A stretch of DNA of 64,000 nt from Actinokineospora xionganensis (GTDB taxonomy: Bacteria > Actinomycetota > Actinomycetes > Mycobacteriales > Pseudonocardiaceae). Shown here one piece after another: positions 37,779 through 48,535 of the stretch. How positions within the stretch are numbered: the stretch's first letter is position 1; the number at the start of each line of letters is the position of its first letter. The notes beneath the pieces were generated by a model. It saw only the letters and a list, made by a program, of their open reading frames with translations, was not told the DNA's origin and ran no database searches. The DNA lies in NCBI RefSeq assembly GCF_014323725.1, contig NZ_JABVED010000008.1, positions 1-64,000 on the forward strand. Reading direction: 5' to 3'. Made by a program: the position numbers and the translations under genes.

Positions 37779-38365
37779 TCGGACTCCTCCGGCCTGCGCA
37801 GCAGCACGGCGTCGTGACCGTCGATCTCGGCGAGCAGGACGGCGACCTCCTCGGATCGGGCGGTGGGCACGTTCTTGCCCACGTAGTCGGCACGGATGGG
37901 GAGTTCGCGGTGGCCGCGGTCGACAAGGACGGCGAGCTGGACCGCGCGGGGGCGGCCCGCGTCGCGCAGCGCGTCGAGTGCGGCGCGGATGGTGCGGCCG
38001 GAGAACAGCACATCGTCGACCAGGATGACCAGAGCGTCATCGATCCCGCCGGGCGGCAGCGCGGTCGCGCCGAGCGGGCGGGTGGGCTTGCGGCGCAGGT
38101 CGTCGCGGTAAAGGGTCACGTCCAGCGTGCCCACCGGGACCCGCACATCGACGAATTCGGCGATCTTCGCGGCCAGCCGCTCGGCCAGCGGGCCGCCACG
38201 GGTGGGTACGCCCAGCAACACGACCGGGCTCGCCCCGGACGCGCCGAGGGCGGTCTTCTCGATGACCTGATGGGCCATTCGAGCGATGGTGCGCGCGACA
38301 TCGCCGGCCGAAAGCAGCTCGCGCTGCCCAGCCGGGTCTGCCGCGTCGCGGTCTCGCGACGCCAC
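37775..38365 (-). CDS. pyrR: Pyrimidine operon regulator PyrR / uracil phosphoribosyltransferase
   Basis: RNA-binding regulator of pyr genes with uracil phosphoribosyltransferase activity. The PRPP-binding motif is [13 protein letters not shown] (about 113-125) in a 196-residue protein. The GTG at 38365 follows AAGGAG. A PyrR-type RNA loop lies 14 to 31 bases before the start, so PyrR-UMP could cover the ribosome-binding site and repress translation of the operon, as described for mycobacteria. Confidence 0.96.
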   Translation of the reverse strand: MASRDRDAADPAGQRELLSAGDVARTIARMAHQVIEKTALGASGASPVVLLGVPTRGGPLAERLAAKIAEFVDVRVPVGTLDVTLYRDDLRRKPTRPLGATALPPGGIDDALVILVDDVLFSGRTIRAALDALRDAGRPRAVQLAVLVDRGHRELPIRADYVGKNVPTARSEEVAVLLAEIDGHDAVLLRRPEESE

Positions 38366-38378
38366 AGTGGACTCCTTC

Positions 38379-38396
38379 CCCGCCTCACTGGACGGG
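38379..38396 (-). promoter_or_regulatory. PyrR-binding RNA loop overlapping the pyrR leader
   Basis: On the transcript the bases read CCCG, then UCCAGUGAGG, then CGGG. The loop fits the PyrR consensus (UCCnGnGAGG) and the flanks can form a 4-bp stem. It lies immediately upstream of the AAGGAG ribosome-binding site of pyrR, the arrangement expected for translational repression. No antiterminator/terminator pair is evident between it and pyrR. Confidence 0.7.
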
Positions 38397-38414
38397 CTTT
38401 AAAGGATGTCGATC

Positions 38415-38433
38415 AGCCCAGTTGACCTGGGCT
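38415..38433. other. Additional hairpin in the pyr leader
   Basis: Perfect 7-bp inverted repeat AGCCCAG/CTGGGCT around a 5-base loop, 19 bases upstream of the PyrR loop in transcript order. It could be a leader stem or part of an operator; it has no T-tract. Confidence 0.4.
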
Positions 38434-38525
38434 CACGTCGACCGTATCAGGCCGATTCCGGTCACTTTGCGGGTGGTCCGGGCCATGTTCCCCAGGTCTC
38501 CTGGTCCGATCAGCTTGACCTGGTG

Positions 38526-38540
38526 ACAACTCTGGGTAAC
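38526..38540 (-). promoter_or_regulatory. BldD-box-like site 1 upstream of bldD
   Basis: Read on the minus strand it is GTTACCCAGAGTTGT, which matches the BldD consensus NTNACNC(A/T)GNGTNAN at all but one fixed position. It lies just downstream of a TTGACC (38515-38520) that could be the bldD -35. Binding would block the bldD promoter, as in the known autorepression of BldD. Confidence 0.6.
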
Positions 38541-38541
38541 C

Positions 38542-38556
38542 ATTACTCAGCGTGTT
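38542..38556 (+). promoter_or_regulatory. BldD-box-like site 2 upstream of bldD
   Basis: The sequence ATTACTCAGCGTGTT matches the BldD consensus at all but one fixed position. It lies one base from site 1 and on the opposite strand, giving a paired arrangement over the likely -10/start region of bldD, about 64 bases before its ATG. Confidence 0.6.
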
Positions 38557-38619
38557 GATTTGAAGCTACCCGAGGCTGTCGCTTAGCGCCGTCGGGGCGA
38601 ACGAACGGAGAACCGCCGC

Positions 38620-39108
38620 ATGGGCGACTACGCCAAGGCGCTAGGAGCCAAGCTCCGCGCCATCCGCCAGCAGCAGGGGCTGTCGCTGCATGGCGTCGAG
38701 CAGAAGTCCGGCGGCCGCTGGAAGGCCGTCGTGGTCGGCTCCTACGAACGCGGCGATCGAGCGGTCACCGTGCAGAAGCTGGCCGAACTGGCGGACTTCT
38801 ACGGCGTGCCGGTGGTGGAACTCCTGCCTGAGGGCCGGGTGCCATCCGGCGCCGAGCCCGCCACGAAGATCGTGATCAACCTGGAGCGGCTGCAGCAGCT
38901 GCCCGCGGAGAAGGTCGGCCCACTGGCCCGATACGCGGCGACCATCCAGAGCCAGCGTGGCGACTACAACGGCAAGGTGCTCTCGATCCGCACCGAGGAC
39001 CTGCGGTCGCTGGCGATCATCTACGACATGACCCCCGGCGAGCTGACCGAGCAGCTCATCGACTGGGGCGTGCTGCCCCCGGAGGCCCGTCCGTCCAAAG
39101 AAGATTGA
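38620..39108 (+). CDS. bldD: Developmental regulator BldD
   Basis: Master repressor of actinomycete development, active as a dimer held by tetrameric cyclic-di-GMP. The 162-residue protein has an N-terminal XRE helix-turn-helix (about 8-70) and a C-terminal domain with the cyclic-di-GMP signature RGD (113-115), eight residues, then RTED (124-127), all intact. This predicts that the signal is used here. It is divergent from pyrR, preceded by two BldD-like boxes and followed by a strong terminator. Confidence 0.96.
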   Translation: MGDYAKALGAKLRAIRQQQGLSLHGVEQKSGGRWKAVVVGSYERGDRAVTVQKLAELADFYGVPVVELLPEGRVPSGAEPATKIVINLERLQQLPAEKVGPLARYAATIQSQRGDYNGKVLSIRTEDLRSLAIIYDMTPGELTEQLIDWGVLPPEARPSKED

Positions 39109-39119
39109 TTCGGGACAGT

Positions 39120-39169
39120 AAAACACCCGACAGCGCGCAGACGGGGATGCTGCGCGGTCGGGTGTTTTT
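39120..39169. terminator. Strong rho-independent terminator after bldD
   Basis: A long stem (arms about 39120-39140 and 39150-39169, with one small irregularity) ends in TTTTT on the plus strand and in TTTT on the minus strand. It sits between the convergent bldD and nusB genes and can stop both. Confidence 0.92.
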
Positions 39170-39170
39170 C

Positions 39171-39206
39171 ATTACTGCCTTTGATTACTGCCTTTGATTA
39201 CTGCCT
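39171..39206. repeat. 13-bp direct repeat, 2.8 copies, at the nusB stop
   Basis: The unit ATTACTGCCTTTG occurs at 39171-39183 and 39184-39196, with a partial third copy at 39197-39206. The last copy reaches the first two bases of the nusB stop codon complement (39205-39207). It is unusually AT-rich for this genome and looks like slippage duplication beyond the gene end. Confidence 0.9.
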
Positions 39207-39624
39207 AGCGGGAAGCGCGGAGCCGGTCGGCGATACCGCCGATGCGGCCCAGCACACCGTTGACGAACCGCGGTGAGTCGTCCGTCGAGAGCGTCTTGGC
39301 CAGTTGCACGGCCTCGTCGATCGCGACGGCGTCGGGCACGTCGTCGGCCCAGAGGATCTCGTAGAGGCCCAGCCGCAGGACCGCGAGGTCCACGGCGGGC
39401 ATCCGATCGAGCGTCCAGCCCTCGGCGTGTTCGGTGAGCAACTCATCGATGCGGGCCTGGTTGGCGCACACGCCCTCGACGAGCGTGATCGTGTAGTCGT
39501 TCACCGGGGCGACGTCCGGCGAGCCGACCCGGGTCGCCATCAGGGTGACTGGGTCGTCGCCTCGCAGGGCCGCCTCGAAGAGGAGGTCGACCGCGCGCTT
39601 GCGTGCCTTGCTTCGGGCTCCCAC
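39205..39624 (-). CDS. nusB: Transcription antitermination factor NusB
   Basis: RNA-binding factor that, with NusE, binds boxA in rRNA leaders. The 139-residue protein has the N-terminal SKARKRAVDLLFEA arginine-rich helix and the C-terminal DEAVQLAKTLSTDDSPRFVNGVLG segment, both diagnostic. The GTG at 39624 lies one base from the efp stop. efp-nusB order is conserved. Confidence 0.96.
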   Translation of the reverse strand: MGARSKARKRAVDLLFEAALRGDDPVTLMATRVGSPDVAPVNDYTITLVEGVCANQARIDELLTEHAEGWTLDRMPAVDLAVLRLGLYEILWADDVPDAVAIDEAVQLAKTLSTDDSPRFVNGVLGRIGGIADRLRASR

Positions 39625-39625
39625 G

Positions 39626-40189
39626 TCAGCTGCTGACCCGGCCGAGGTAGCGCCCGTCGCGGGTGTCGACCTTGACCTTCTCGCCCGTGGTGACGAACAG
39701 CGGCACCTGGATCTCGGCGCCGGTCTCCAGCTTGGCGGGCTTGGTGCCGCCGGTGGAACGGTCGCCCTGCAGGCCCGGGTCGGTGTGCTCGATGACGAGC
39801 TCGACCGAGACCGGGAGCTCGATGAACAGCGGCGTGCCCTCGTGCGAGGAGACGTTCGCGCTGCTGTTCTCCAGCATGTACTTCGCGGCGTCGCCGACGA
39901 CCTCGGGCGAGATCGAGATCTGCTCGAAGGTGTCGCCGTCCATGAAGACGTACTCGGAGCCGTCGTTGTACAGGTAGGTCATGTCGCGGCGGTCGACGGT
40001 GGCGGTCTCGACCTTGACGCCCGCGTTGAACGTCTTGTCGACCACCTTGCCGGTCATCACGTGCTTGAGCTTGGTCCGCACGAAGGCAGGGCCCTTACCC
40101 GGCTTGACGTGCTGGAACTCGGTGACGGTCCAGAGCTGACCCTCGAGGTTGAGCACCAGGCCGTTCTTCAGGTCGTTGGTCGAAGCCAC
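39626..40189 (-). CDS. efp: Elongation factor P
   Basis: Rescues ribosomes stalled at polyproline. The 187-residue protein has three beta-barrel domains; the tip lysine is K32 in [10 protein letters not shown]. No modifying enzyme (epmA or ymfI-type) is seen nearby; many actinobacteria use EF-P unmodified. The GTG at 40189 has AGGAG nine bases upstream. It follows pepP by 38 bases. Confidence 0.97.
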   Translation of the reverse strand: MASTNDLKNGLVLNLEGQLWTVTEFQHVKPGKGPAFVRTKLKHVMTGKVVDKTFNAGVKVETATVDRRDMTYLYNDGSEYVFMDGDTFEQISISPEVVGDAAKYMLENSSANVSSHEGTPLFIELPVSVELVIEHTDPGLQGDRSTGGTKPAKLETGAEIQVPLFVTTGEKVKVDTRDGRYLGRVSS

Positions 40190-40227
40190 GAGCTAGATCT
40201 CCTGTGTTTCGCGCATGGGTGATCGTC

Positions 40228-41322
40228 CTAGACGACCATGAGCTGCTTGGTGGTCAAGGTGAGGAGCTCGGGTCGGCCATCCCGCACGACCAGCGTGTCC
40301 TCGATGCGGACACCGCCCTTGCCGGACAGGTAGACCCCCGGCTCGACCGTGACCGCCATGCCGGCGGAAAGTGTACCTTCACCGGTCTTGGCCAGGGCGG
40401 GTGCCTCGTGGATCTCGAGTCCGACGCCGTGACCGAGGCCGTGGAGGAACTCCGCGCCGCGACCCGCGTTCTCGATCACCTCGCGGGCGGCTGCGTCGAC
40501 GTCCTGTACCCGGGCTCCCGGTTTAAGAGCGGCGCGCCCGGCGGCCTGTGCGGCGGCGACCAGGTCATAGACCTCGCGCTGCCAGTCGGCGGGCCGGCCG
40601 AGCACCAGAGTGCGCGTCATGTCGGAGTGGTAGCCGTCGATCAGGGCACCGAAGTCGAGTTTGACGAAGTCGCCCTGGTGCAGGACGGCGTCGGTCGGGC
40701 GGTGGTGCGGGACCGCCGAGTTGGCGCCGGTCGCCACGATCGAGTCGAACGCGGGCTTGGTGGCGCCGTGGTCGAGCATCCGGTTCTCCAGGTCGCGGGC
40801 CACCTCACGCTCGGTGCGGCCCGCGGTGAGCCCGCCGTGTTCGATCAGGTCGGCGAGCGCCCGGTCGGCCGCGGCGCAGGCCATCCGCAGCGCCTCGACC
40901 TCGGTGTCGTCCTTGACCATGCGCAGCCGCTCGACCAGGTTCGGCGCCCGGGTGAACTTGAGCGAGGGGGCGGCCTCGGTCAGGGCGTCGAGGCCGTCGA
41001 CGGAGACGTGCTGGCTTTCGAATCCGGTGCGGCGGTAGGCGGCGTCCTTGTCCGCCTTCGCGGCGAGGGCCAGTGCGCCGGCGCGGTCGATGAGGTGCTC
41101 CAACTCGGGGACCTGCAGGCCCGCCTGCTCCACGTAGCGGCCGTCGGTGCAGAAGACCGTGCGCTCCTCGCCGTCGGCGTGCACGAGCAGCGCGCCGTTG
41201 GACCCGGTGAAACCGGTGAGGTAGCGCAGGTTGAGCAGGTCGGCGACCAGCACCGCGTCGAGTCCCTGCTCCCGCAGCAACTCCCGCAGGGTTGCGCGAC
41301 GGCGAACGTGGGCGTCAGGCAT
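40228..41322 (-). CDS. Xaa-Pro aminopeptidase/dipeptidase (M24 family)
   Basis: Cytoplasmic metallopeptidase acting on peptides with proline at position two. The 364-residue protein has an N-terminal creatinase-like domain and a C-terminal pita-bread domain. Metal ligands are visible: DFGALIDGYHSDMTRT (Asp, Asp), HGLGHGVGLEIHE (His), VEPG (Glu) and RIEDT (Glu). Its neighbours efp and nusB are conserved in order. pepP or pepQ would both fit. Confidence 0.93.
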   Translation of the reverse strand: MPDAHVRRRATLRELLREQGLDAVLVADLLNLRYLTGFTGSNGALLVHADGEERTVFCTDGRYVEQAGLQVPELEHLIDRAGALALAAKADKDAAYRRTGFESQHVSVDGLDALTEAAPSLKFTRAPNLVERLRMVKDDTEVEALRMACAAADRALADLIEHGGLTAGRTEREVARDLENRMLDHGATKPAFDSIVATGANSAVPHHRPTDAVLHQGDFVKLDFGALIDGYHSDMTRTLVLGRPADWQREVYDLVAAAQAAGRAALKPGARVQDVDAAAREVIENAGRGAEFLHGLGHGVGLEIHEAPALAKTGEGTLSAGMAVTVEPGVYLSGKGGVRIEDTLVVRDGRPELLTLTTKQLMVV

Positions 41323-41382
41323 GAAGTGAGCTTACGGCTCACCAGCCTCCCTCGTCGGGTCGTCACGTCCTACTCTGCAGTA

Positions 41383-41811
41383 ATGCAGACGTGGGTTATT
41401 CGGGGCGTGGTGTTGGCCGTCGTCCACGCGGTGGCGGCGGTCCTGGTGGCGATGCTCAAGGCGTCCGAGCCGACCGGGCGGACGTTTGTCGAGGCGCTGG
41501 TCCTGGGCGTGCTGGTGGGCGTCGCGGCGACCTGGGCGGCGGTGGACGCCTGGCGTGGCGTGGCCGACCGCGCTCGTGCGTGGGTCATCGCGGCCCTGAT
41601 CGCCGGGTGGGGCTCGGCGGTGCTCACCATCATCGGACGGGCCGTGCTGGTGGACCAGACGGGCACCAGTTCCCTGGGCTCGGCCCTGACCGGCGGCGCC
41701 GCCTTCACCGCCTTGCTGGTCCTGATACCCGCGGGCCTGGGCCTGATCGTCGGCACGAAACTCGAACGCCCCTCCCCCACAGCAGGCAAACGCCGCAAGT
41801 CCGGCACCTAA
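41383..41811 (+). CDS. Four-span membrane protein (B-4DMT type)
   Basis: A 142-residue protein with four predicted membrane segments (about 5-24, 34-55, 66-90, 105-127) and a basic C-terminal tail. It resembles the small actinobacterial transporter-like family called B-4DMT; substrate unknown. Divergent from pepP with 60 bases between starts, and its stop lies 13 bases from that of the convergent lipoprotein gene. Confidence 0.75.
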   Translation: MQTWVIRGVVLAVVHAVAAVLVAMLKASEPTGRTFVEALVLGVLVGVAATWAAVDAWRGVADRARAWVIAALIAGWGSAVLTIIGRAVLVDQTGTSSLGSALTGGAAFTALLVLIPAGLGLIVGTKLERPSPTAGKRRKSGT

Positions 41812-41824
41812 CTCCGCGAGTCGG

Positions 41825-43306
41825 TTAGGGGCCCAGGGCGGGGGCGTCGGCGTAGTCGCGCCAGCGGCGTGCGGTGATGGGGGTCGGGACCGACGAGTTC
41901 AGGGTGGCCAGCGTGGGGTCGGTGAACGGCCACAGGTGTTCGTCGAGCACGAAGGCCAGGCGGCTGTCTGCGGTGACGACCTTCGCGGCGGCGTCGAGGC
42001 GGGCGCGGACCGGCAGGGATTCGAGCGCGGGGACGCGGTGGTCCAGGACGCGGATGGCGAGCCTCTCCGCCACCGCCCGGCGCTCGACCCGCAGCAGCCC
42101 GCCCTCGACCACCACGTCGATGGTTCGCTGCGGGGACGGCATCGCGAAGCCCCGCAGCGCCCCGGGAGCGCGGGCGGGGTCGTCGCAGGCGCCCGCGTTG
42201 TTGATGTCGGCGCCGAAGTGGACCAGGTCGGTCGGGGCGTGCCCGGTGCGGGTCGCGCGAACCAGGTCGACGGGGACGCGATCACACGGGTCCTCGACCG
42301 AGCGGACGGCGTGCCCCTCCGGGTCGCGCACCAGGCCGGGGCCTTCCCGCCACGGGCCCGGGATGTGGATGGGCCGCGCGGGTGACCGGCGGAAGTCCTT
42401 GTCCCAGAAGGTGATCGTCGTGCCGTGCTCGGTCTCGTGGGCGATGGCGAACGCACCCAGGGTCGGCACCCACATCAGGTCCGCGCTGAACGCGTCGACC
42501 ACGGAACGCATCCGGGCGGCGGTACTGCTGAACTCGCGGAAACCGCCTGGGGACAGCGTTTCCACGTCGACGGTGAAGGCCGGGTCCTTGGCGCGCAGCA
42601 GGAACTGGCCCGCGCCGTTCCACCCCGCGTCGCTGCCGGTGGTGTCGGTGAACATCAGGTAGAACCAGCCGTCGACGTGCACCGCCGCGGGCTGGCCCGC
42701 GCCGTAGATGTTGTCGCGCAGCACATTGCGGGCGGCGGTGACGATCGGCCTGCCGCCGTTGCCTCGGCTCCAGACGCGACCGTCGGGGCTGGTGGCGACC
42801 CCGATCGAGTTGCCGTTGGCGTGGTCGCCCGCCGCGCCGGTGTAGTACATGTAGTAGATGCCGCGGACCTTGATCACCGATGGGTCGCAGGTGTGCATGC
42901 CGTCGAAACCCGTTGTGCTGCCGGAGAAAACCGGTGTCGCCGGGCTGCCGTCAGGTCCGACGAACCTGCTGTCCAGGGAGGTCGACTCGGCCAGGAGGAT
43001 GTCGTCGCCCGGCGGGTTGGCCACACCGAGCTGGCTGCACCACCACATGCGGTAGCGGTTGCCGTCGAGCATCAGCGTCGGACCGTAGTTGTACGGGGCG
43101 TCACCGCCGCCCGCCGCGACCACGCCCGGGCTCTGCCGCGGGCGGTCGGTGCGCAGGGTCAGCTGCGCGGGCGGCGGCTCCTCCGACGGGGTCACCGACG
43201 TCGTGGTGGGCTGGGACGGGCCTGCCTCCCCCACGGCTGCCGTGCAACCTGTGAGGAGACCGCCGATCAGCAGAATCGACGCGGCCCTTCGGCGCGGACT
43301 CGACAT
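41825..43306 (-). CDS. Secreted beta-propeller lipoprotein (glycoside-hydrolase-43-like)
   Basis: A 493-residue lipoprotein: basic start, hydrophobic core and lipobox LLTGC with the lipidated C21. A Pro/Thr/Ser-rich linker (about 28-50) leads to a five-bladed propeller-like domain with NYGPTLMLDGNRYRMWWC, CDPSVIKVRGIYYMYYTG and SIGVATSPDGRVW, the pattern of GH43/GH32-type enzymes and related carbohydrate-binding proteins. Substrate is unknown and catalytic residues cannot be fixed from one sequence. The ATG at 43306 gives the normal signal peptide. Confidence 0.75.
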   Translation of the reverse strand: MSSPRRRAASILLIGGLLTGCTAAVGEAGPSQPTTTSVTPSEEPPPAQLTLRTDRPRQSPGVVAAGGGDAPYNYGPTLMLDGNRYRMWWCSQLGVANPPGDDILLAESTSLDSRFVGPDGSPATPVFSGSTTGFDGMHTCDPSVIKVRGIYYMYYTGAAGDHANGNSIGVATSPDGRVWSRGNGGRPIVTAARNVLRDNIYGAGQPAAVHVDGWFYLMFTDTTGSDAGWNGAGQFLLRAKDPAFTVDVETLSPGGFREFSSTAARMRSVVDAFSADLMWVPTLGAFAIAHETEHGTTITFWDKDFRRSPARPIHIPGPWREGPGLVRDPEGHAVRSVEDPCDRVPVDLVRATRTGHAPTDLVHFGADINNAGACDDPARAPGALRGFAMPSPQRTIDVVVEGGLLRVERRAVAERLAIRVLDHRVPALESLPVRARLDAAAKVVTADSRLAFVLDEHLWPFTDPTLATLNSSVPTPITARRWRDYADAPALGP

Positions 43307-43389
43307 GCGGGCGTGATCGGCCTTCCGGGCGGGTGACGGGAGGGCCCAGTGTAGGGGTGCCGCGTCGCCCGGATGAGGGAATCGGACGA

Positions 43390-45435
<2,046 letters not shown>

Positions 45436-45439
<4 letters not shown>

Positions 45440-46629
45440 CAGCGGTTCCGGAGCGCTTCGAGGTAGCCCTCGACGTTGCGCTTGGTCTCGGCGAGCGAGT
45501 CGCCGCCGAACTTCTCCAGGGCCGCCTCGGCGAGGACGAGCGCGAAGACGGATTCGAGAACTACGCCCGCCCGGGGCACCGCGCACACGTCGGAACGCTG
45601 GTGAATGGCGACTGCCGGTTCCCCGGTGACGACGTCGACGGTCGACAGCGCGCGCGGCACGGTCGAAATCGGCTTCATCGCCACCCGGGCGCGCAGCGGC
45701 TCGCCGTTGGTGATGCCGCCTTCGAGCCCGCCGGCCCGGTTGGACCGCCTGGTGACGCCCGCGACGGTGCCTTCGGCCCGGTCGATCTCGTCGTGCGCCT
45801 GGCTGCCCCACCGGCGGGCGGTGGTGAAGCCGTCGCCGATCTCGACGCCCTTCATGGCCTGCACGCCCATGAGCGCGCCCGCCAGCCGCGCGTCGAGCCT
45901 GCGGTCCCAGTGCACGTGCGAGCCGAGGCCCGGGGGCAGGCCGTAGGCGATGACCTCGATGACCCCGCCGACGGTGTCGCCCGCCTTCTTGACGGCCTCC
46001 ACCTCGGCGACCATGGCCTCGGTGGCGGCCGCGTCGAACGCCCGCACGGGACTCTCGTCGATGGCCGCGAGGTCACCCGGTCCCGGGGTCGGGCCGTCCG
46101 GCGAAGCCTCGGCCCCGCCGATGGACACGACGTGGCTGATGACCTCGACGCCGAGGAGCTGGCGCAGGAAGGCCTTCGCCACCGTGCCCAGGGCGGTGCG
46201 CCCCGCGGTCTCCCGAGCGCTGGCGCGCTCCAGGACCGGGCGGGCCTCGTCGAAGCCGTACTTCTGCATGCCGGGCAGGTCGGCGTGGCCGGGTCGGGGC
46301 CTGGTCAGGGGCTCGTTGCGGCCCAGCTCGGCCAGCTCGGCCGGGTCCACTGGGTCGGCGGACATGACCTTCTCCCACTTGGGCCACTCCGCGTTGTCGA
46401 TGTGCACCGCGATCGGACCGCCCTGGGTCAGCCCGTGGCGCACCCCGCCGAGAAACTCGACCTTGTCGGTCTCGAAACCCATGCGCGGGCTACGCCCGAA
46501 CCCAAGCCTGCGGCGAGCAAGCTGCTCGCTCAGGTCCGATGTGGTGACCTCGACCCCCGCCACCATGCCTTCCAGCACGGCGACGAGCGCGGGTCCGTGT
46601 GACTCTCCGGCGGTAATCCAACGCAGCAC
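45436..46629 (-). CDS. aroC: Chorismate synthase
   Basis: FMN-dependent last step to chorismate. The 397-residue protein has all three signatures: GESHGPAL near the start, the RPGHADL segment and [16 protein letters not shown]. The GTG at 46629 starts the protein [11 protein letters not shown]. It begins the aroC-K-B-Q operon; the 620-base tract upstream is non-coding. Confidence 0.98.
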
Positions 46630-47250
46630 GGCCTGATCCTGTCATGGGACCCCGAACCCCGACCGCCCGGATGGGACGAAGGGAACAGTGACGGATCCGA
46701 CGAAACGGCTGGTGGAAGGGCTCTGGGTGATCACCTCCTGGTCGCGTTCGGGGAGCGGACACGTTGATTTCGGCGTTCGGACGTTGTCTTGACTGTCGCG
46801 GCTGGTGCTGATGTTGCGGGTGTTGGCGTTGAGCGGTGGCGGCGCTCGGCGGGTGAAATGGCTCGTTGGGCTGACAAAGGCCGGGGTGCGGACCAGCGGG
46901 TTGACGGATTGCGCGGAGGTAGTGGGGCGGCTAACTGGTGTGGGTTGACCGCTCACGGGGTGGGCGAGCCGGCGGGCTGCCGGGGCTGGTGGGGTTGGCG
47001 GGTTTACCGCTCGCGGGGGGTGCGGCGACTGGCGGGGTTGGTGGACTGGCGTGCCGGCGGTTGGCCGCTGACGGTCGGCCGCCGGTGGGCTGGTGGATGG
47101 GCGGGGTTGGCGGGATGACCGCTTGAGCCGGTTGACGGGATACCACTGGCGGTCGGCGGCGGTGGGCAGGCGGGCCGCCGGGCAGCCGGGGTCGACAGGC
47201 CGGCAGGGCAGCGACGAGGTGGCGGGTCAGTGAGGGGCGGGGCAGTGCGT
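46630..47250. other. Non-coding G-rich tract with degenerate repeats
   Basis: About 620 bases with no credible gene. The plus strand from about 46920 is very rich in G and T, with short degenerate units. The 12-mer GGGGTTGGCGGG occurs at 46991-47002 and 47103-47114, each followed within a few bases by ACCGCT; related ACCGCT or CCGCT motifs lie near 46948 and 47064. The open frames in it are Trp/Gly-rich or Pro/Ser-rich and look spurious. Its 46630-46780 end should contain the aroC promoter. Confidence 0.6.
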
Positions 47251-48000
47251 TCAGAGAACGAACAAGGCCGTGGCCGCGAGCATGCCAGGGGCGTGGGGAA
47301 TGCCGGATCGCCAACGGGTTCTGAGGGTCCGTGGGGCGGCGACGGCAAGTGCGAGGGTGATGACAGCGGCGAGCGTCAGGGCTAAGGGGAGGGCAATCAG
47401 GTCCACCGCGCCGAGGAGTGCGCCGAGGGGCACCGAGAGCTTGACGTCTCCCGCGCCCAGTGAGGGTGGGTGAACCAGGTGGATGGTTGCGTGGATCGCC
47501 AGGAAAGCCGTGGCTCCGAGGATCGCGTTCCACACAAGGGGTTTCCATGAGTGTCCCGAGGCCGCGACGGCAACGGCCGCCAAGGTCAGCGTGCAGCCGA
47601 ACACGGGATAGCCTGCCAGGGTGATCACGTCTGGCACCCGACGCTCTCGGAAGTCGACCACGGCGAGGCTGACGGCGAACCAGGCGTACAGGGCCGCGGT
47701 GGGTAGCCACCACGTCGGCAGGTCGCCGATATGCCAGCGCCAGGCGATGAGGCCCCAAAGAATCGCCGTCGGTACTTCACAGCACCCGGCGCGCGCCCTG
47801 GTGCCTCTGGGGTGACGGGCGAGAAAACGGCGGGCGACCATTCCCGCCAGGATTCCCGCGGTGGCCGACACCGAAATCAGGATCACAGGGCCTGGCGGAC
47901 CGAGGAAGTTGTTCAGCATCAACGGTGTCAGCACGAACAAAGGCAACGCGAACAGTGCGATGCGGACAGGGATCGGGCGTGTCGTGGATTTGACGAGCAT
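47251..48000 (-). CDS. Prepilin peptidase (A24 family)
   Basis: Aspartic membrane protease that cleaves type IV prepilin-like leaders. The 249-residue protein has about seven membrane segments; the two catalytic aspartates are D116 (in VVDFRERRVPD) and D185 (in GAGDVKLS). The usual four-cysteine zinc motif of the methyltransferase domain is reduced to CC near 73-74. The same gene lies in the aro cluster of mycobacteria; substrates (tad or competence pili) are not encoded here. Confidence 0.9.
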   Translation of the reverse strand: MLVKSTTRPIPVRIALFALPLFVLTPLMLNNFLGPPGPVILISVSATAGILAGMVARRFLARHPRGTRARAGCCEVPTAILWGLIAWRWHIGDLPTWWLPTAALYAWFAVSLAVVDFRERRVPDVITLAGYPVFGCTLTLAAVAVAASGHSWKPLVWNAILGATAFLAIHATIHLVHPPSLGAGDVKLSVPLGALLGAVDLIALPLALTLAAVITLALAVAAPRTLRTRWRSGIPHAPGMLAATALFVL

Positions 48001-48099
48001 GTGACCTCCGGTTTCGCTTTCAGGTTAGCGAGCGGGAGGTTGGGTGTCATTTACCCGATAGCATGGGGATGGCCGTTTGACGGGTTTGTTGATTTGTGC

Positions 48100-48453
48100 T
48101 TATCGCGGCGAAAGCGAGTCCTCGACGAGGATCATGGAAGAAGCCACCCAGCAGCGGCGACCGATCGTATTGTTGGCGATCCTGTACCAAGCGGAATTCG
48201 GTTGTGGCGCCGTGAAACAGTGCGCGGTGACACCGCGACTGCGGTATCCCAGCCCCACGATCCCGTCATCAATGCCGGGGCCGGTCCGAATGCGGACGCC
48301 GTCCTCCCGGAATTCCGCGTGAGCCGAGGGACCGACACCACCACTGCTCGAAGCCTGCGAATACGTGGTGGCACCGACAGTTCCGGCGGTGGCGAACCCC
48401 ATGACGCAAGCCATTACGGCGATCATGAGACCGCTGGGAATAAATCCAACCAT
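48100..48453 (-). CDS. Small secreted SH3-like protein
   Basis: A 117-residue protein with a signal peptide (about 1-30, hydrophobic core) and a C-terminal SH3-like domain with EDGVRIRTGPGIDDGIVGLGYRS and two cysteines that could pair. Such domains bind cell wall or peptides in secreted proteins. The ATG at 48453 follows a G-rich ribosome-binding site. No close family assigned. Confidence 0.65.
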   Translation of the reverse strand: MVGFIPSGLMIAVMACVMGFATAGTVGATTYSQASSSGGVGPSAHAEFREDGVRIRTGPGIDDGIVGLGYRSRGVTAHCFTAPQPNSAWYRIANNTIGRRCWVASSMILVEDSLSPR

Positions 48454-48535
48454 TGGTACACCCCCATGTAACGAAAACAATTCGTAATCCCACCGTGCCG
48501 ACGGTCAGCGGCATGATCAAGCGCCGGTGACCGGG

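Noticed and set aside
46789-47118. Plus-strand 109-codon frame
   Set aside because: Trp/Gly/Arg-rich product of a G-rich tract, no ribosome-binding site, no family features.
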